Shown piece by piece: positions 20,221-30,587 of a stretch of 64,000 nucleotides of DNA. A model generated the notes under the pieces. The model made no database searches. It was not told the DNA's origin and worked only from the letters and a program-made list of their open reading frames with translations. The stretch is from Myxococcaceae bacterium (GTDB lineage: Bacteria; Myxococcota; Myxococcia; Myxococcales; Myxococcaceae), in NCBI GenBank assembly GCA_017881265.1, contig JADGRA010000005.1:1-64000 (forward strand). Direction: 5' to 3'. Every line of letters starts with the position of its first letter. The stretch's first letter is position 1. A program made the position numbers and the translations under genes.

Positions 20221-21789
20221 ATGCACGTCGTCGTGGTGGGAGCCGGGCCGGGAGGCCTGGCCGCGGCCATCAACCTGGCCGGCCTGGGGCTAAAGGTGAC
20301 GGTGGTGGAGAAGGACGCCCTGCCGGGGGGGCGCATGCGCGGCCTCACCTTCGGCGAGGCAGGCGCCTACGCCGTGGACACCGGCCCCTCCATTCTCCAG
20401 CTGCCGGAAGTCCTGGCGCGCATCTTCGAGCGCTCCGGGAAAGCCCTGGCCGACTACGTCACCCTCACCCGGCTCGACCCCAACACCCGCATCCACTTCT
20501 GGGACGGCAGCGTCCTGGACACCAGCTCCGACGGGGCGCGCATGGCCGCCGCGGCGGAGGCCCTGCGGCCCGGGCTGGGCGCGGCCATGACGGCCTGGAC
20601 GGAGATGTCGGCCCGGAAGTACGCCGTCGCCTACGAAAAGTTCATCTGCACGCCTGCCGAAACGCTGGGCTACTACGCCCCGTGGCGCCTCTTCCCCGCC
20701 GTGCGCTTCAAGCCCTGGCAGTCCCTCTACGGCCACCTGGACAGCCACTTTCACGAGGACCGCCTCACCTACGCACTGGCCTACCCCTCCAAGTACCTCG
20801 GCCTGCACCCCACCACCTGCAGCAGCGTCTTCTCCGTCATCCCCTTCCTGGAATTGGCGTTCGGGGTGTGGCACGTGCAGGGCGGCTTCCGGGCCCTTGC
20901 CCGCGGCATGCAGCGCTGTGCCGAGGACTTGGGGGCGCGCTTCCGGTTTGGCACGGCGGTGGAGCGGGTGTGGATTGAGGAGGGCCGGGCCTGCGGCGTG
21001 CAGCTGGCCGGCGGCGAGCAGCTGGCGGCGGACGCGGTGGTGGTGAATGCCGACTTGCCCTACGCGGCGACGCGGCTGATTGACGAGCGCTGGCGGGCCG
21101 GGACGCGGCTGTCCGACGCGGCCCTCGACAAGGCCAAGTACTCCTGCAGCACCTTCATGCTGTACCTGGGGCTGGACAAGGTGTGGGAGGACTTGCCGCA
21201 CCACCTCATCTACCTTTCCGACGGCGCGCGCCGGACGGACACCGACGCGCTCGAGGATAGGAGGGTGGACCTCGACGACCCGCCCTTCTACGTCTGCAAC
21301 CCCTGTGTCACGGACACAAGCGGGGCGCCGCCCGGCCACTCCACGCTCTACGTCCTCGTCCCGACCCCCAACACGGCCCGGCCGGTGGACTGGGCCGCCA
21401 CCGAGAAGCTTCTCGCCGAGCGCATTCCGGACTGGCTGGCCAAGGTGGGCTTACAGGACGTGGCGCGCCATATCCGCGCGCAGCGCAGCTTCACTGCGGA
21501 GACGTGGCGGGATGACTTCAATGTGGCGCGGGGGGCCGTCTTCAACCTCTCGCACACCTGGCGGCAACTCGGGCCGCTGCGCCCGAAGGTGAAGAATGCG
21601 TCCATCGACGGCCTGTACTTCGTCGGTGGGGGGACGCACCCCGGCAGTGGGCTCCTCACCATCATGGAGAGCGCCAACATCGCCGCCGACTACCTGGCAC
21701 GTGCCTCCGGGAAGACGGGGCTGCCAGGCTGGCCGTACGTGCCGCCGGTGGGTGGGCCCCCAACCTTCCTGCAGCCATCCCGGGGCTGA
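20221..21789 (+). CDS. Phytoene desaturase (CrtI/CrtN) family FAD oxidoreductase
   Basis: VVVGAGPGGLAAAINLAGLGLKVTVVEKDALPGGRM; C-term GLYFVGGGTHPGSGLLTIMESANIAADYL. Confidence 0.88.
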   Translation: MHVVVVGAGPGGLAAAINLAGLGLKVTVVEKDALPGGRMRGLTFGEAGAYAVDTGPSILQLPEVLARIFERSGKALADYVTLTRLDPNTRIHFWDGSVLDTSSDGARMAAAAEALRPGLGAAMTAWTEMSARKYAVAYEKFICTPAETLGYYAPWRLFPAVRFKPWQSLYGHLDSHFHEDRLTYALAYPSKYLGLHPTTCSSVFSVIPFLELAFGVWHVQGGFRALARGMQRCAEDLGARFRFGTAVERVWIEEGRACGVQLAGGEQLAADAVVVNADLPYAATRLIDERWRAGTRLSDAALDKAKYSCSTFMLYLGLDKVWEDLPHHLIYLSDGARRTDTDALEDRRVDLDDPPFYVCNPCVTDTSGAPPGHSTLYVLVPTPNTARPVDWAATEKLLAERIPDWLAKVGLQDVARHIRAQRSFTAETWRDDFNVARGAVFNLSHTWRQLGPLRPKVKNASIDGLYFVGGGTHPGSGLLTIMESANIAADYLARASGKTGLPGWPYVPPVGGPPTFLQPSRG

Positions 21790-21867
21790 GGGCCCGGCAG
21801 CGGGGCGCCCCCGGCGCAGCCGCCTGGCGCTTGCTCCTCGGGCCGGCGTCGATTGAAGTACCCACCC

Positions 21868-22344
21868 ATGAAGCGTCTCCTCTTGCCGCCCTTGCTGCTC
21901 GCACTCCTGGTGGGGGACGCCCGCGCCCAGGCGCCGGCGCCCACCACGGACAAGGTCCTTCCCATGCCGCCGGACGTCGTCCCGGCGCCCAACGACGGCC
22001 GAGCGGTGGTGCAACGGCGGATGAATCGCCATGGCGCGGCCCTCATGGAATTGACGCTGGCGGTGACGCTGCTGCAGCGCGACACCATCGCCCGCGCCGC
22101 GGCCGAGATTGGCACGGACACTGGCCTGCCCAGCATGCCGGCCGGCGCCGCAGAGACGCCCGCGCAGCGCAACTTCCGCTACCTGGAAACCGTCCTCCGC
22201 CAGCGCACCGGGACGCTGGCCAAGGCCTCCCAAACCGGGGACAACGCCGCGCTGGCGACCGCCTTCGGCAACATGATGCAGGTATGCATCAGCTGCCACT
22301 CGCTGTACCTGCACCAGCCGGACAAGGCCGCGCCCAAGCAGTAG
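21868..22344 (+). CDS. Periplasmic protein with a single CxxCH haem c motif
   Basis: Signal peptide and MQVCISCHSLYLHQ near C-terminus (cytochrome c'-like placement). Confidence 0.6.
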   Translation: MKRLLLPPLLLALLVGDARAQAPAPTTDKVLPMPPDVVPAPNDGRAVVQRRMNRHGAALMELTLAVTLLQRDTIARAAAEIGTDTGLPSMPAGAAETPAQRNFRYLETVLRQRTGTLAKASQTGDNAALATAFGNMMQVCISCHSLYLHQPDKAAPKQ

Positions 22345-22383
22345 GGCGGCGCGGTCTCCCCCCCAGGGGGGCTTCAGGCGGCG

Positions 22384-23553
22384 TCAGGCGACTTCGAAGA
22401 GGGCGGCCGCGCCCATGCCGCCGCCGATGCACATAGTGACGACGCCGTAGCGGCCCCCGCGGCGCTTCAGCTCGCGCAGCAGCGTCCCCGTCATGCGCGT
22501 CCCGGAGACGCCCAGCGGGTGGCCCAGCGCGATGGCTCCGCCGTTGGGGTTGACGCGGTCGGCCGGCAGCCCCAGCTCACGGATGCAGTACAGGGACTGG
22601 GCAGCGAAGGCCTCGTTCAATTCAAAGACGTCGATGTCCTTCACCGACAGCTTGTTCTTCGCGAGCAGCTTCCGCACCGCCGGCACCGGGCCGATGCCCA
22701 TGATGTCCGGGGGGACGCCCGCCACCTGGAAGTCCACGAAGCTGCCGAGAGGCTTGATGCCCAGGGCCTGGGCCCGCGCCTCACTCATCACCACCACCGC
22801 GCCGGCCCCGTCGGTGAGGGGGGAGGCGTTGCCGGCGGTCACCGTGCCCTTGGGGTTGAAGGCGGGCTTGAGCTTCGCCAGGCCTTCCAGCGTCGTCTCC
22901 GGCCGCAGAATGGTGTCCACGCTGACGGTGGCGGTGTGCGGTACCCCCGCGTCGTCGAAGACTTCCGTGGTGACGCTGACAATCTCATCCCGGAAGACGC
23001 CCTTCTCGCGCGCGGTGGCGGCCCGGCGCTGGCTTTCATAGGCGAAGGCGTCCTGTTGCTCGCGGCTCACCCCGAAGCGTTTGGCGACGTTTTCCGCGGT
23101 GGCGCCCATGGAGGTGTACACCTCGGGGTACTTCTCCATGAGCTCCGGGTTGGCCGACACCTTGTTGCCGCCCATCGGCACCATGGACATGGACTCGGTA
23201 CCGCCGGCTACCACCACCTCGTACATGCCGGCCAGGATGCTCTGCGCGGCCTGGGCGATGGACTGCACCCCGGAGGAGCAGAAGCGGTTGATGGTCATGG
23301 CGGACACGCTGTCGGGCATCCCCGCCAGCAGCGCCGCCAAGCGTGCCACGTTCATCCCCTGCTCGCCCTCCGGCATGGCGCAGCCGAGGATGACGTCGTC
23401 GACGTCCGACGGCTTGAGGCCGGGCACCCGTTTCACCGCCTCGGCGATGGCCACTGCGGCCAGGGTGTCCGGTCGGGTGTCCTTGAATTCGCCCTTCAGG
23501 GCGCGGGTGAAGGGCGTACGCGCTGCGCTGGCGATGACGGCTTTGCCGGCCAT
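22384..23553 (-). CDS. fadA: Acetyl-CoA acyltransferase (thiolase)
   Basis: [67 protein letters not shown]. Confidence 0.92.
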   Translation of the reverse strand: MAGKAVIASAARTPFTRALKGEFKDTRPDTLAAVAIAEAVKRVPGLKPSDVDDVILGCAMPEGEQGMNVARLAALLAGMPDSVSAMTINRFCSSGVQSIAQAAQSILAGMYEVVVAGGTESMSMVPMGGNKVSANPELMEKYPEVYTSMGATAENVAKRFGVSREQQDAFAYESQRRAATAREKGVFRDEIVSVTTEVFDDAGVPHTATVSVDTILRPETTLEGLAKLKPAFNPKGTVTAGNASPLTDGAGAVVVMSEARAQALGIKPLGSFVDFQVAGVPPDIMGIGPVPAVRKLLAKNKLSVKDIDVFELNEAFAAQSLYCIRELGLPADRVNPNGGAIALGHPLGVSGTRMTGTLLRELKRRGGRYGVVTMCIGGGMGAAALFEVA

Positions 23554-23596
23554 GGGACTCTCCTCGGGTTCAGACGTTACGGTTAACGAGCGCGCT

Positions 23597-25990
23597 TCAG
23601 TTGCGCAGGGGCTTGCCGGTCTCCAACAGGTGGGCCATCCGCGCTTGCGTCTTCTCCTCGCCGCACAGGGAAAGGAAGGCCTCGCGCTCGAGCTCCAGGA
23701 GGCGCTCCTCCGACACGGGCATGCTGGTCGAGACGTCGCCGCCGGTGAGCACCGTGGCCAACTTCTGGCCGATGTGCCGGTCGTAGGCGGAGATTTGGTT
23801 ATTCAGCTCCATGTCGTACAGCATCATGTCGATGGTGGCGGCGCCGCTGCGCCCGGAGAGGCGGAAGTGCGTCGGCCGCGGCGGCCGGAAGCCGGCGTTG
23901 GCCATGCCCAGCACCCGCGCCTTGGCGTCGGCGAGCAGGAAGTCCCGGTTGAGCGAGATGCCATCAAGGCCCGACAGGAAGCCTGCCTCGCGCGCCTCCT
24001 CGGCGCTGGTGACCACCTTGGCCGTGCCGATGGAGAGGAAGGCCTTCTTCAAGAAGGGCAGCGAATCGAAGTCCTTGTCGGTGGCGAAGGGGCCGTAGAG
24101 GTTGCGGAGCAGCTGCATGTTGCCGCCGCCACCCGGGATGAGGCCCACGCCCACTTCGACCAGCCCCATGTACAGCTCGGCCGCGGCCTGGATGGCGTTG
24201 GCGCCCATGCTCACCTCGGCGCCGCCCCCCAGGGTGAGTCCGAAGGGCGCGGCCACCACCGGCACCGGGCTGTAGCGCATCCGCTGGTTCACCCGCTGGA
24301 AGGCCTCCACCATCTTAGCCACGCTTCCCATGTCGTCGCTCTTGATGGCCATCAGCAGGGCCATCAGGTTGGCGCCGGCGGAGAAGTTGGCTCCGTCGTT
24401 GCCGATGACCAGACCGCGACCCTCCTTCTCGGTGTGGTCGAGCGCGGTGTTCATCATCCCGATGATGGCGTCGTCGAGCGCATTCATCTTCGAGTGGAAC
24501 TCGAGCAGGAAGACGCCGTCGCCGGCGTCCCACAGCGAGCTTGACTCGTTGGTCTGCACGCGCTTGTTGCCCCGGCGCAGGTACTCCACCCGCAGGGTGC
24601 GTGGGTTCTCCGGCACCGGGGTGGCCTTCTTGGAGGCAATGTCCCAGGCGGTGTCCCGGGTGCCCTCGACGGCGTAGAAGCTCTCCCGCCCGGAGGCCAG
24701 CATCTGCTCCACCCAGGGCGCGGGCTTGATGCCCAGCTCCGTCATCCGCGCCACGCCCTTCCGGACGCCGTACACGTCCCACACCTGGAAGGGTCCGAGG
24801 TCCCAGGCGAAGCCCCAGCGCAGCGCCCGGTCGATGTTGACCAGGTCATCGGAAATCTCCGGAATCCGCCGGCTGGCATAGGCAAGCGTGTCCAGCGTCA
24901 CGCGCTCGGCGAAGCGGGCGGCCTTGTCGGTGCCGGTCAGGACGGTGCGGATGCGCTCGCCGACGTCCTCGATGTTGCGCGCGGCGCCGAGAGACTCGAA
25001 GCGCACCTTGCCCTGCGGCCGGTAGGTGAGGGTGGCCAGGTCCAGGGCGAGAATCTCCTTCTCGCCGTCCGGCTTGCGCACCAGCTTGTAGAAGCCCATG
25101 CCCGACTTGTCGCCGAGCATGCCTTTCTGCACCATCTGCTCGACGAAAGCCGGGACGCGAAACGTCTCCCGCTCCTCGTCCTGGGGCAGGGTGTCGTAGC
25201 AATTCTTGGCCACGTGGACGAAGGTGTCGAGGCCCACGATGTCGGTGGTGCGGAACACCGCGCTCTTCGGGCGTCCCAGCGCCGGACCGAAAATCTTGTC
25301 GACTTCCTCCACGGTGAGCTCGGCCTTCTGCAGCTCTGCCAGGACGCGCAGCATCCCGTAGGTGCCCACCCGGTTAGCGATGAAATTGGTGGAGTCCTTG
25401 GCGTAAACAATGCCCTTGCCGAGGACTTCCTCCCCGAAGCGGGCCAGGTGCTCCAGGACGGCCGGGTCGGTGTCCTTGCCCGGCACCAGTTCCAACAGCT
25501 TCATGTAGCGAACGGGGTTGAAGAAGTGGGTGACGAGGAAGTTCTTCCGGAAGCCGGCGCCGCGGCCCTCCAGCATCCCCACAATCGACAAACCGGAAGT
25601 GTTGGAGCTGATGACGGCGCCGGGCCGCAGGTGAGGCTCCACCCGGGCGAAGAGGGCTTGCTTCACGCCCAGCTCCTCCTTGACGACCTCCACCACCCAG
25701 TCGCACTCGGAGATGCGCGCCAGGTCGTCGTCGAAGTTGCCGACCTCGATGAGGCCCAGCGCGGCCGCGGTGAAGAGGGGTGCTGGCCGCTGCTTGCGCA
25801 AGTTGGCCAGCGCGCCCAGGGGGAAGCGGTTCCGGAAGGCCTTGGACTTCACGTCGTCGGTGGGCCCTGGCTTGGGAGGCACCATGTCCAGCATCAACAC
25901 CGGGAGCCCGGCGTTCGCCACGTGGGCGGCGATGCCGCTGCCCATGACGCCCGCTCCGAGGACGGCCACCTTCTTGATTCTAACGCTCAC
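23597..25990 (-). CDS. 3-hydroxyacyl-CoA dehydrogenase/enoyl-CoA hydratase fusion, HAD domain N-terminal (FadN-like order)
   Basis: [29 protein letters not shown]-term crotonase domain [31 protein letters not shown] start at 25990. Confidence 0.88.
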   Translation of the reverse strand: MSVRIKKVAVLGAGVMGSGIAAHVANAGLPVLMLDMVPPKPGPTDDVKSKAFRNRFPLGALANLRKQRPAPLFTAAALGLIEVGNFDDDLARISECDWVVEVVKEELGVKQALFARVEPHLRPGAVISSNTSGLSIVGMLEGRGAGFRKNFLVTHFFNPVRYMKLLELVPGKDTDPAVLEHLARFGEEVLGKGIVYAKDSTNFIANRVGTYGMLRVLAELQKAELTVEEVDKIFGPALGRPKSAVFRTTDIVGLDTFVHVAKNCYDTLPQDEERETFRVPAFVEQMVQKGMLGDKSGMGFYKLVRKPDGEKEILALDLATLTYRPQGKVRFESLGAARNIEDVGERIRTVLTGTDKAARFAERVTLDTLAYASRRIPEISDDLVNIDRALRWGFAWDLGPFQVWDVYGVRKGVARMTELGIKPAPWVEQMLASGRESFYAVEGTRDTAWDIASKKATPVPENPRTLRVEYLRRGNKRVQTNESSSLWDAGDGVFLLEFHSKMNALDDAIIGMMNTALDHTEKEGRGLVIGNDGANFSAGANLMALLMAIKSDDMGSVAKMVEAFQRVNQRMRYSPVPVVAAPFGLTLGGGAEVSMGANAIQAAAELYMGLVEVGVGLIPGGGGNMQLLRNLYGPFATDKDFDSLPFLKKAFLSIGTAKVVTSAEEAREAGFLSGLDGISLNRDFLLADAKARVLGMANAGFRPPRPTHFRLSGRSGAATIDMMLYDMELNNQISAYDRHIGQKLATVLTGGDVSTSMPVSEERLLELEREAFLSLCGEEKTQARMAHLLETGKPLRN

Positions 25991-26073
25991 GTGCCACCTC
26001 CCGAAAAAGCTCCAGGGACACCTGTCCCACCGTGCGGTGCTGCCCCCGGAGGGCACGTTCAGCCCCCCGGGGC

Positions 26074-26091
26074 GTGCGCCTGCTGGCGCAC
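26074..26091. other. Perfect stem-loop GTGCGCC-TGCT-GGCGCAC
   Basis: 7 bp arms, 4 nt loop, between DUF427 stop and fadN-like start; UTR hairpin or terminator. Confidence 0.45.
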
Positions 26092-26100
26092 CCTATGCGA

Positions 26101-26116
26101 TTGACTTGGAAGTCAA
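26101..26116. promoter_or_regulatory. Palindromic operator candidate TTGACTT-GG-AAGTCAA upstream of the fadN/fadA pair
   Basis: Perfect 7+2+7 inverted repeat, AT-rich against local GC. Confidence 0.45.
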
Positions 26117-26123
26117 CAAGCCC

Positions 26124-26621
26124 TCACCACCCGCTGGTTCCCGGGCCTCCCTTGAAGGGGCCCACCACGTCCTGCGTCACCCAACCGCCGTAGAAGCCGC
26201 CCGGTTGCGGCGCCGCTCGCTCCTCGTCCACCCAGGCCTCGTCCACGCGCGAGGCGTAGAAGGACGCGTGCCCGGCCAGCGCCGTGTAGGGCAGCAGCGG
26301 CCTGTCGTACACCCAGCCGACGCCCTCGACGGGGCGGCCGGGAAGGTGCGCGTCCAGGTAGCGCGCCTGGCCCTTCCATTCGCAGAAGGAGCTGCCGCGG
26401 CCGGTGCGCAGCACGCGGTAGTCCACGTCCTCTTTTGGGAGATAGTAGCTGGGCGGGTGGGACGTCTCCACCAGGCGCAGCGCGCGCCGGCTGTCGGCCA
26501 GCACCACGCCGTCCAGCACCACGCGGATGCGCTTGGACGTCGGCTCCAGTCTTGGCGGCCGCGGGTAATCCCACGCCGACTCCTGGCCCGGGCCAGGGGA
26601 CATGCGCACAGGCGGCTTCAA
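26124..26621 (-). CDS. DUF427 domain protein
   Basis: RVVLDGVVLADSRRALRLVETSHPPSYYLPKEDV...SFCEWKGQARYLD. Confidence 0.85.
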   Translation of the reverse strand: MKPPVRMSPGPGQESAWDYPRPPRLEPTSKRIRVVLDGVVLADSRRALRLVETSHPPSYYLPKEDVDYRVLRTGRGSSFCEWKGQARYLDAHLPGRPVEGVGWVYDRPLLPYTALAGHASFYASRVDEAWVDEERAAPQPGGFYGGWVTQDVVGPFKGGPGTSGW

Positions 26622-27289
26622 TCCGGACTCCAGTCCGAGGCAGGCAGCACCTTCCAGCCGGTGTCCAGCCCGGCGGTGGTGGTCATCCGGACAATGCGCA
26701 GCGGCCAGCGGCGCGTCTCCTTGCGCGGTCCGTCGGTGGATTCCACGGTGAAGTGGTAGACGTCCAGGGTGTAGCTGCCGTCGGTGCCGGCCTGCTGCAG
26801 CAGCGGGCGCACCGGATTCTTGGGGTGCCAGTAGACTTCCCGCCCCACCCGGGCGACGTAGGCCAGCAAGGGCAACGTCCTCTTGAAGGCCTCGGTGCGC
26901 TCCTTCGTCGGGGCCAAGAGGCGCGTCGCCTCGTCCCGCGTCAACTCCACCACCGTCATGTCATCGCCGGCGGCGCCGCCCGTCTTCTTCAAGAGGTCGG
27001 CCAGCGAGCGGCGTCCCGCCTTGTCCAGGTCCGCCATCAACGCGGCCGCCATCTTCAGCGCGCCCGTCTCCTTCTTCGCATAATCGCGGCTGAGGATTTT
27101 CCAGCTGTCCACCGAGGTGAGGCGGGCATCCAGCGTGACGCCGCCGAGGAGGAGCTCCCGGCCCGCGTCATTGCCGGGCGAGCTGAGAGCGTTGAGGTAG
27201 CCCTCGGCAGCCTTCTGCACCGGGGGCGGCGTCTCCTGGGCGCAGGCAAGCGCAGGCACAAGCAGGCACAGCAGGGCGGCCCTTTGCAT
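26618..27289 (-). CDS. Secreted hypothetical protein
   Basis: Signal peptide MQRAALLCLLVPALACAQ; no confident family. Confidence 0.6.
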   Translation of the reverse strand: MQRAALLCLLVPALACAQETPPPVQKAAEGYLNALSSPGNDAGRELLLGGVTLDARLTSVDSWKILSRDYAKKETGALKMAAALMADLDKAGRRSLADLLKKTGGAAGDDMTVVELTRDEATRLLAPTKERTEAFKRTLPLLAYVARVGREVYWHPKNPVRPLLQQAGTDGSYTLDVYHFTVESTDGPRKETRRWPLRIVRMTTTAGLDTGWKVLPASDWSPD

Positions 27290-27436
27290 GGGGTGCTCTC
27301 TAGACCAATTCCTGGGGTACCCTCCAGCGGCCGGCGCGGCCACGGCCGCCGGGCACGGCAGGCCCGAGCCAGCACCAGACGGGACACCAGCGGCGTGTCC
27401 GCGCCCGAGAGTCCAAACTTGCCTCGACCCAAAAGG

Positions 27437-28210
27437 ATGAAGCACGCCCTTCCGCCTGGCCGCTTCGAGACGATGGGGGACTGGGAGCCACCGGGGTTTC
27501 CCCGCAGGATGGTCACGGCATACCTACCGGCGGACCACGTCCCGGACGGGACGCGCCCGGCCCTCTTCCTTTTCGACGGGCAGAACGTCTTCGACGACAC
27601 CTTCAGCTACGCGGGCGGCTGGTTTGCCCACGAGGCGGTGGACGGGCTTCCGCGCGAAACGTGCAACGTGCCGGTGGTGGTAGGCATCTCCCACGGGGGT
27701 GAGCGGCGGGTCGATGAGCTGGTCCCCTGGAAGATGCCCCGGGGCGGAGGCCACCTCGCCTCGTTTCTGCAATGGGTGGTAACCCGGGTGGTGCCCGAAG
27801 CCCAGGCGCGCTACGGCACCGTGCCCGGGCCGCTCGGCGCTGTGCTGGGGGGCTCCTCCCTGGGCGGGCTGGCTGCGCTGTGGGGCCACTTTCACCACGC
27901 GGACACCTTCGGCGGCGCCCTCTGCATCTCCCCCTCGCTGTGGGCCGCCAACCGGGCCATCCTCAAGGACGCACGCGCGTTTCACCGGCCCACCGTGTCG
28001 CGCATCTACCTGGACTGCGGCGGCAAGGAGGCCGGAGGCCGCATGCTGCCGGTGGTGGAGGAGATGGCCGGGGTGCTGAAGGCCAAGGGCTACCCGGCGC
28101 AGCAGCTGCTGTTTCGGGCAGACACCTCTGGCCAGCACAACGAGAAGGCCTGGCGTCGGCGACTGCCGGCTGCGCTGCGCTTCATGTTTCGCCGCAGCCT
28201 GGGCGCCTGA
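27437..28210 (+). CDS. Alpha/beta-hydrolase esterase (enterochelin esterase/esterase D-like)
   Basis: ALFLFDGQNVFDDTFSYAGGW; VLGGSSLGGLAALW (GxSxG). Confidence 0.85.
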   Translation: MKHALPPGRFETMGDWEPPGFPRRMVTAYLPADHVPDGTRPALFLFDGQNVFDDTFSYAGGWFAHEAVDGLPRETCNVPVVVGISHGGERRVDELVPWKMPRGGGHLASFLQWVVTRVVPEAQARYGTVPGPLGAVLGGSSLGGLAALWGHFHHADTFGGALCISPSLWAANRAILKDARAFHRPTVSRIYLDCGGKEAGGRMLPVVEEMAGVLKAKGYPAQQLLFRADTSGQHNEKAWRRRLPAALRFMFRRSLGA

Positions 28211-28226
28211 CAGACTGAAGCCACCC

Positions 28227-29063
28227 ATGCACCGCTCCCTGCGTCTGGCTGTTGGTTTCCTCGCCCTCGTTGGCGCCTGTGTCCGTCCCACCCCCGTCCC
28301 GGGGCCCACCGGACACGAGACACCGGAGAACGCCGCCAAGGCCGAGGCCGACCTCTCGCACCCGGCCCCCGCGGAACCAGCCGCCCTCCCGCCGGTGGCG
28401 CCGGAGGTGGTGGCACACGGGGCGCGCAGCGTGCGCACGGTGGCCCTCACCTTCGACGCGTGCAGCACCCGGGACGTCAGCAAGTACGACGAGCGCATCA
28501 CCCAGGAACTCATTGCCAACCACACCCCGGCCACCATCTTCCTCGGCGGCAGCTGGGCCAAGGAAGAGGCGGCCCACGTGCGGGAGCTGGCCAAGCACCC
28601 CGAACTCTTTGAACTGGAAAACCACACCTTCACCCATCCGCACATGCCGGCGGTGAAGGACGACGGCCGGGTCCGCCAGGAGCTGCTGCGGACGCAAGCC
28701 GAGGTGCAGGCGCTCACCGGGCGCACGCCGCTTCTCTGGCGTCCACCCTACGGGGAGTACGACGCCCGGGTGGTGAAGCTGGCGGCGGAGTTGGGCCTCA
28801 CCACCATCGAATACGACTTGGCCTCCGGGGACCCGGACCAGCACGCCACCAAGGAGAAGCTGGTGGAGTGGGTGCTGAAGAAGGTGCAGCCGGGGAGCAT
28901 TGTCGTGATGCACATCAACCACCGGAAGTTCCACACCTCCGAGGCGCTGCCGGGAATCATCCAGGGCCTGCGGACCCGCGGCTACCAGCTGGTGACGGTG
29001 GGGGAAATACTGCGGGAGTCGCACGGCCTCCCCGGGCCCACCCTGGACGCGGGAACACCCTGA
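28227..29063 (+). CDS. Polysaccharide deacetylase family lipoprotein
   Basis: VALTFDACSTRDVSKYDERITQELIAN; NHTFTHPHMP; WRPPYGEYDARV; VVMHINH. Confidence 0.85.
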   Translation: MHRSLRLAVGFLALVGACVRPTPVPGPTGHETPENAAKAEADLSHPAPAEPAALPPVAPEVVAHGARSVRTVALTFDACSTRDVSKYDERITQELIANHTPATIFLGGSWAKEEAAHVRELAKHPELFELENHTFTHPHMPAVKDDGRVRQELLRTQAEVQALTGRTPLLWRPPYGEYDARVVKLAAELGLTTIEYDLASGDPDQHATKEKLVEWVLKKVQPGSIVVMHINHRKFHTSEALPGIIQGLRTRGYQLVTVGEILRESHGLPGPTLDAGTP

Positions 29064-29318
29064 AGGCGGGTGGCCGGCAGCGCCCGCCCCTCTAGGGCCG
29101 CCTGGGCTCCGCGCGTGGACGGAAGAAGGGACAGGCCAGGACGGGTTGCGGCGGGTACTTGTTGGGAAGCAGCGGGCAGTGGATGAAGAGGCTGGTCTTC
29201 GTGCGCACGTAGCGCGGTGGCGCCGCGCAAAGGTGGCAGAGACTGTCCGGAAACGGCAAAGGAGCCGGAGGCGACGTGCCCACGGCTCCCCTTGTAACGC
29301 CCGACGCGGAGGCGTCGT

Positions 29319-30560
29319 CTAGATTTTGACTTCGAAGGACAGGGTGCCGACGAGGGCGCCGGCGCTGTAGGAGGCCGGGTTGTAGAGGGGAAGGGAGGTG
29401 CTGGTGATGCCGCTGGTGACGGGGAAGAAGTAGATGTACTGGGCGCCCAAGTCGACGTGGAAGGCGCCGGACCGCCAGCCGAACCCCCCGGCGAAGTTGA
29501 GGCGGCTGGAATCCGGGACGTCCGGCTGAAGCGTGGAGGTCGGGCTCGGCGTCTCGTCGAACATGAGGCCGGCCCGCAGCGCCCAGTGCTCGTCGATGAC
29601 CCACTCGGCGCCAATTTTCCCCTGCCAGGAATGATGCCAGCTCTTCGGTTCCACCGAGTTGAGTGCGGGCGTCTTGGGGAAGGTGAGCGCGATGGATTGA
29701 AACACCTGCCAGCCGAACCAGGCGACGTCCGCGTCCAGGGTGAGGCATGCCAGCGGCCGGAAGGCGACCCCTAGGGCCACCGAATCCGGGGTGGTGATGG
29801 TGGTGCTGCCGGCCTGGTCGTAGAGCACGCCCTGGAAGGCGGACGGGATGTTGCTGAAGTGGACGTTGCCATTGTAGTTGAAGGTGACGCGGCTCCGGTA
29901 CGTGGCGCCGATTTGCAGCACCTTCTCGATGATGTCGACCTGGATTCCGACGTTGCCGCCGAATCCCCAAGTGGAGGCCCCCAGGTCCGATGCGGGGGCG
30001 GGCGGCGTGTAGACGTTCGGGTTGCTGGTGAGCAGGTTGATGTTGTTCTTGAGCTCAACCGAGGAATAGACGATTTGCACGCCGCCGCCGAAGCGAACCG
30101 GGCCGAAGTGGAAGGCCACCGTCGGGTTGATGTCGAACTCCTTGTCGTCGACGCTGTTGACGAGGAAACGCCCGGTCCAGCCTTCCGGGTAGCTCAACGA
30201 CAGGCCGTACGGCGTGAAGACGCCGATGCCCACCGTGACTTCGTCGCTGATGCCGTAGGTGGCGTAGAAGAACGGCGGAGTGATGGGGGTGCTTTGGGCG
30301 TTGGTCTGGACGCCGTTGGCCGCGGTGTTCGAGAAGATGGGGACGATGATGGTGATGCCCAGCTCGACGTCGATGCCCTGGCCTTGGGCAATGCCGGCGG
30401 GGTTGTAATAGATGGCGGACGCGTCATCGATGAAGCCGACGACGGAGCCCGCCATGGCCACCCCGCGCCCGGACTGAAGGTCGAGGGAGATGCCGGATGC
30501 CCCCGCCTCGCCCGCGGCCACCACGGCGAGGACTGCCACTGCTGACATGAGATTCTTCAT
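29319..30560 (-). CDS. OmpP1/FadL family outer-membrane transport protein
   Basis: Signal peptide; GISLDLQSGRGVAMAGSVVGFIDDASAIYYNPAGIAQGQG hatch-domain signature; beta-barrel repeats. Confidence 0.85.
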   Translation of the reverse strand: MKNLMSAVAVLAVVAAGEAGASGISLDLQSGRGVAMAGSVVGFIDDASAIYYNPAGIAQGQGIDVELGITIIVPIFSNTAANGVQTNAQSTPITPPFFYATYGISDEVTVGIGVFTPYGLSLSYPEGWTGRFLVNSVDDKEFDINPTVAFHFGPVRFGGGVQIVYSSVELKNNINLLTSNPNVYTPPAPASDLGASTWGFGGNVGIQVDIIEKVLQIGATYRSRVTFNYNGNVHFSNIPSAFQGVLYDQAGSTTITTPDSVALGVAFRPLACLTLDADVAWFGWQVFQSIALTFPKTPALNSVEPKSWHHSWQGKIGAEWVIDEHWALRAGLMFDETPSPTSTLQPDVPDSSRLNFAGGFGWRSGAFHVDLGAQYIYFFPVTSGITSTSLPLYNPASYSAGALVGTLSFEVKI

Positions 30561-30587
30561 GTGCGTGTGCCTTTCCATGGGGGCGTG

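Noticed and set aside
22358-22371. CCCCCCC-A-GGGGGG between convergent cytochrome-like and thiolase genes as a bidirectional terminator
   Set aside because: No usable loop without shortening the stem and no T-tract on either strand; left as low-confidence.
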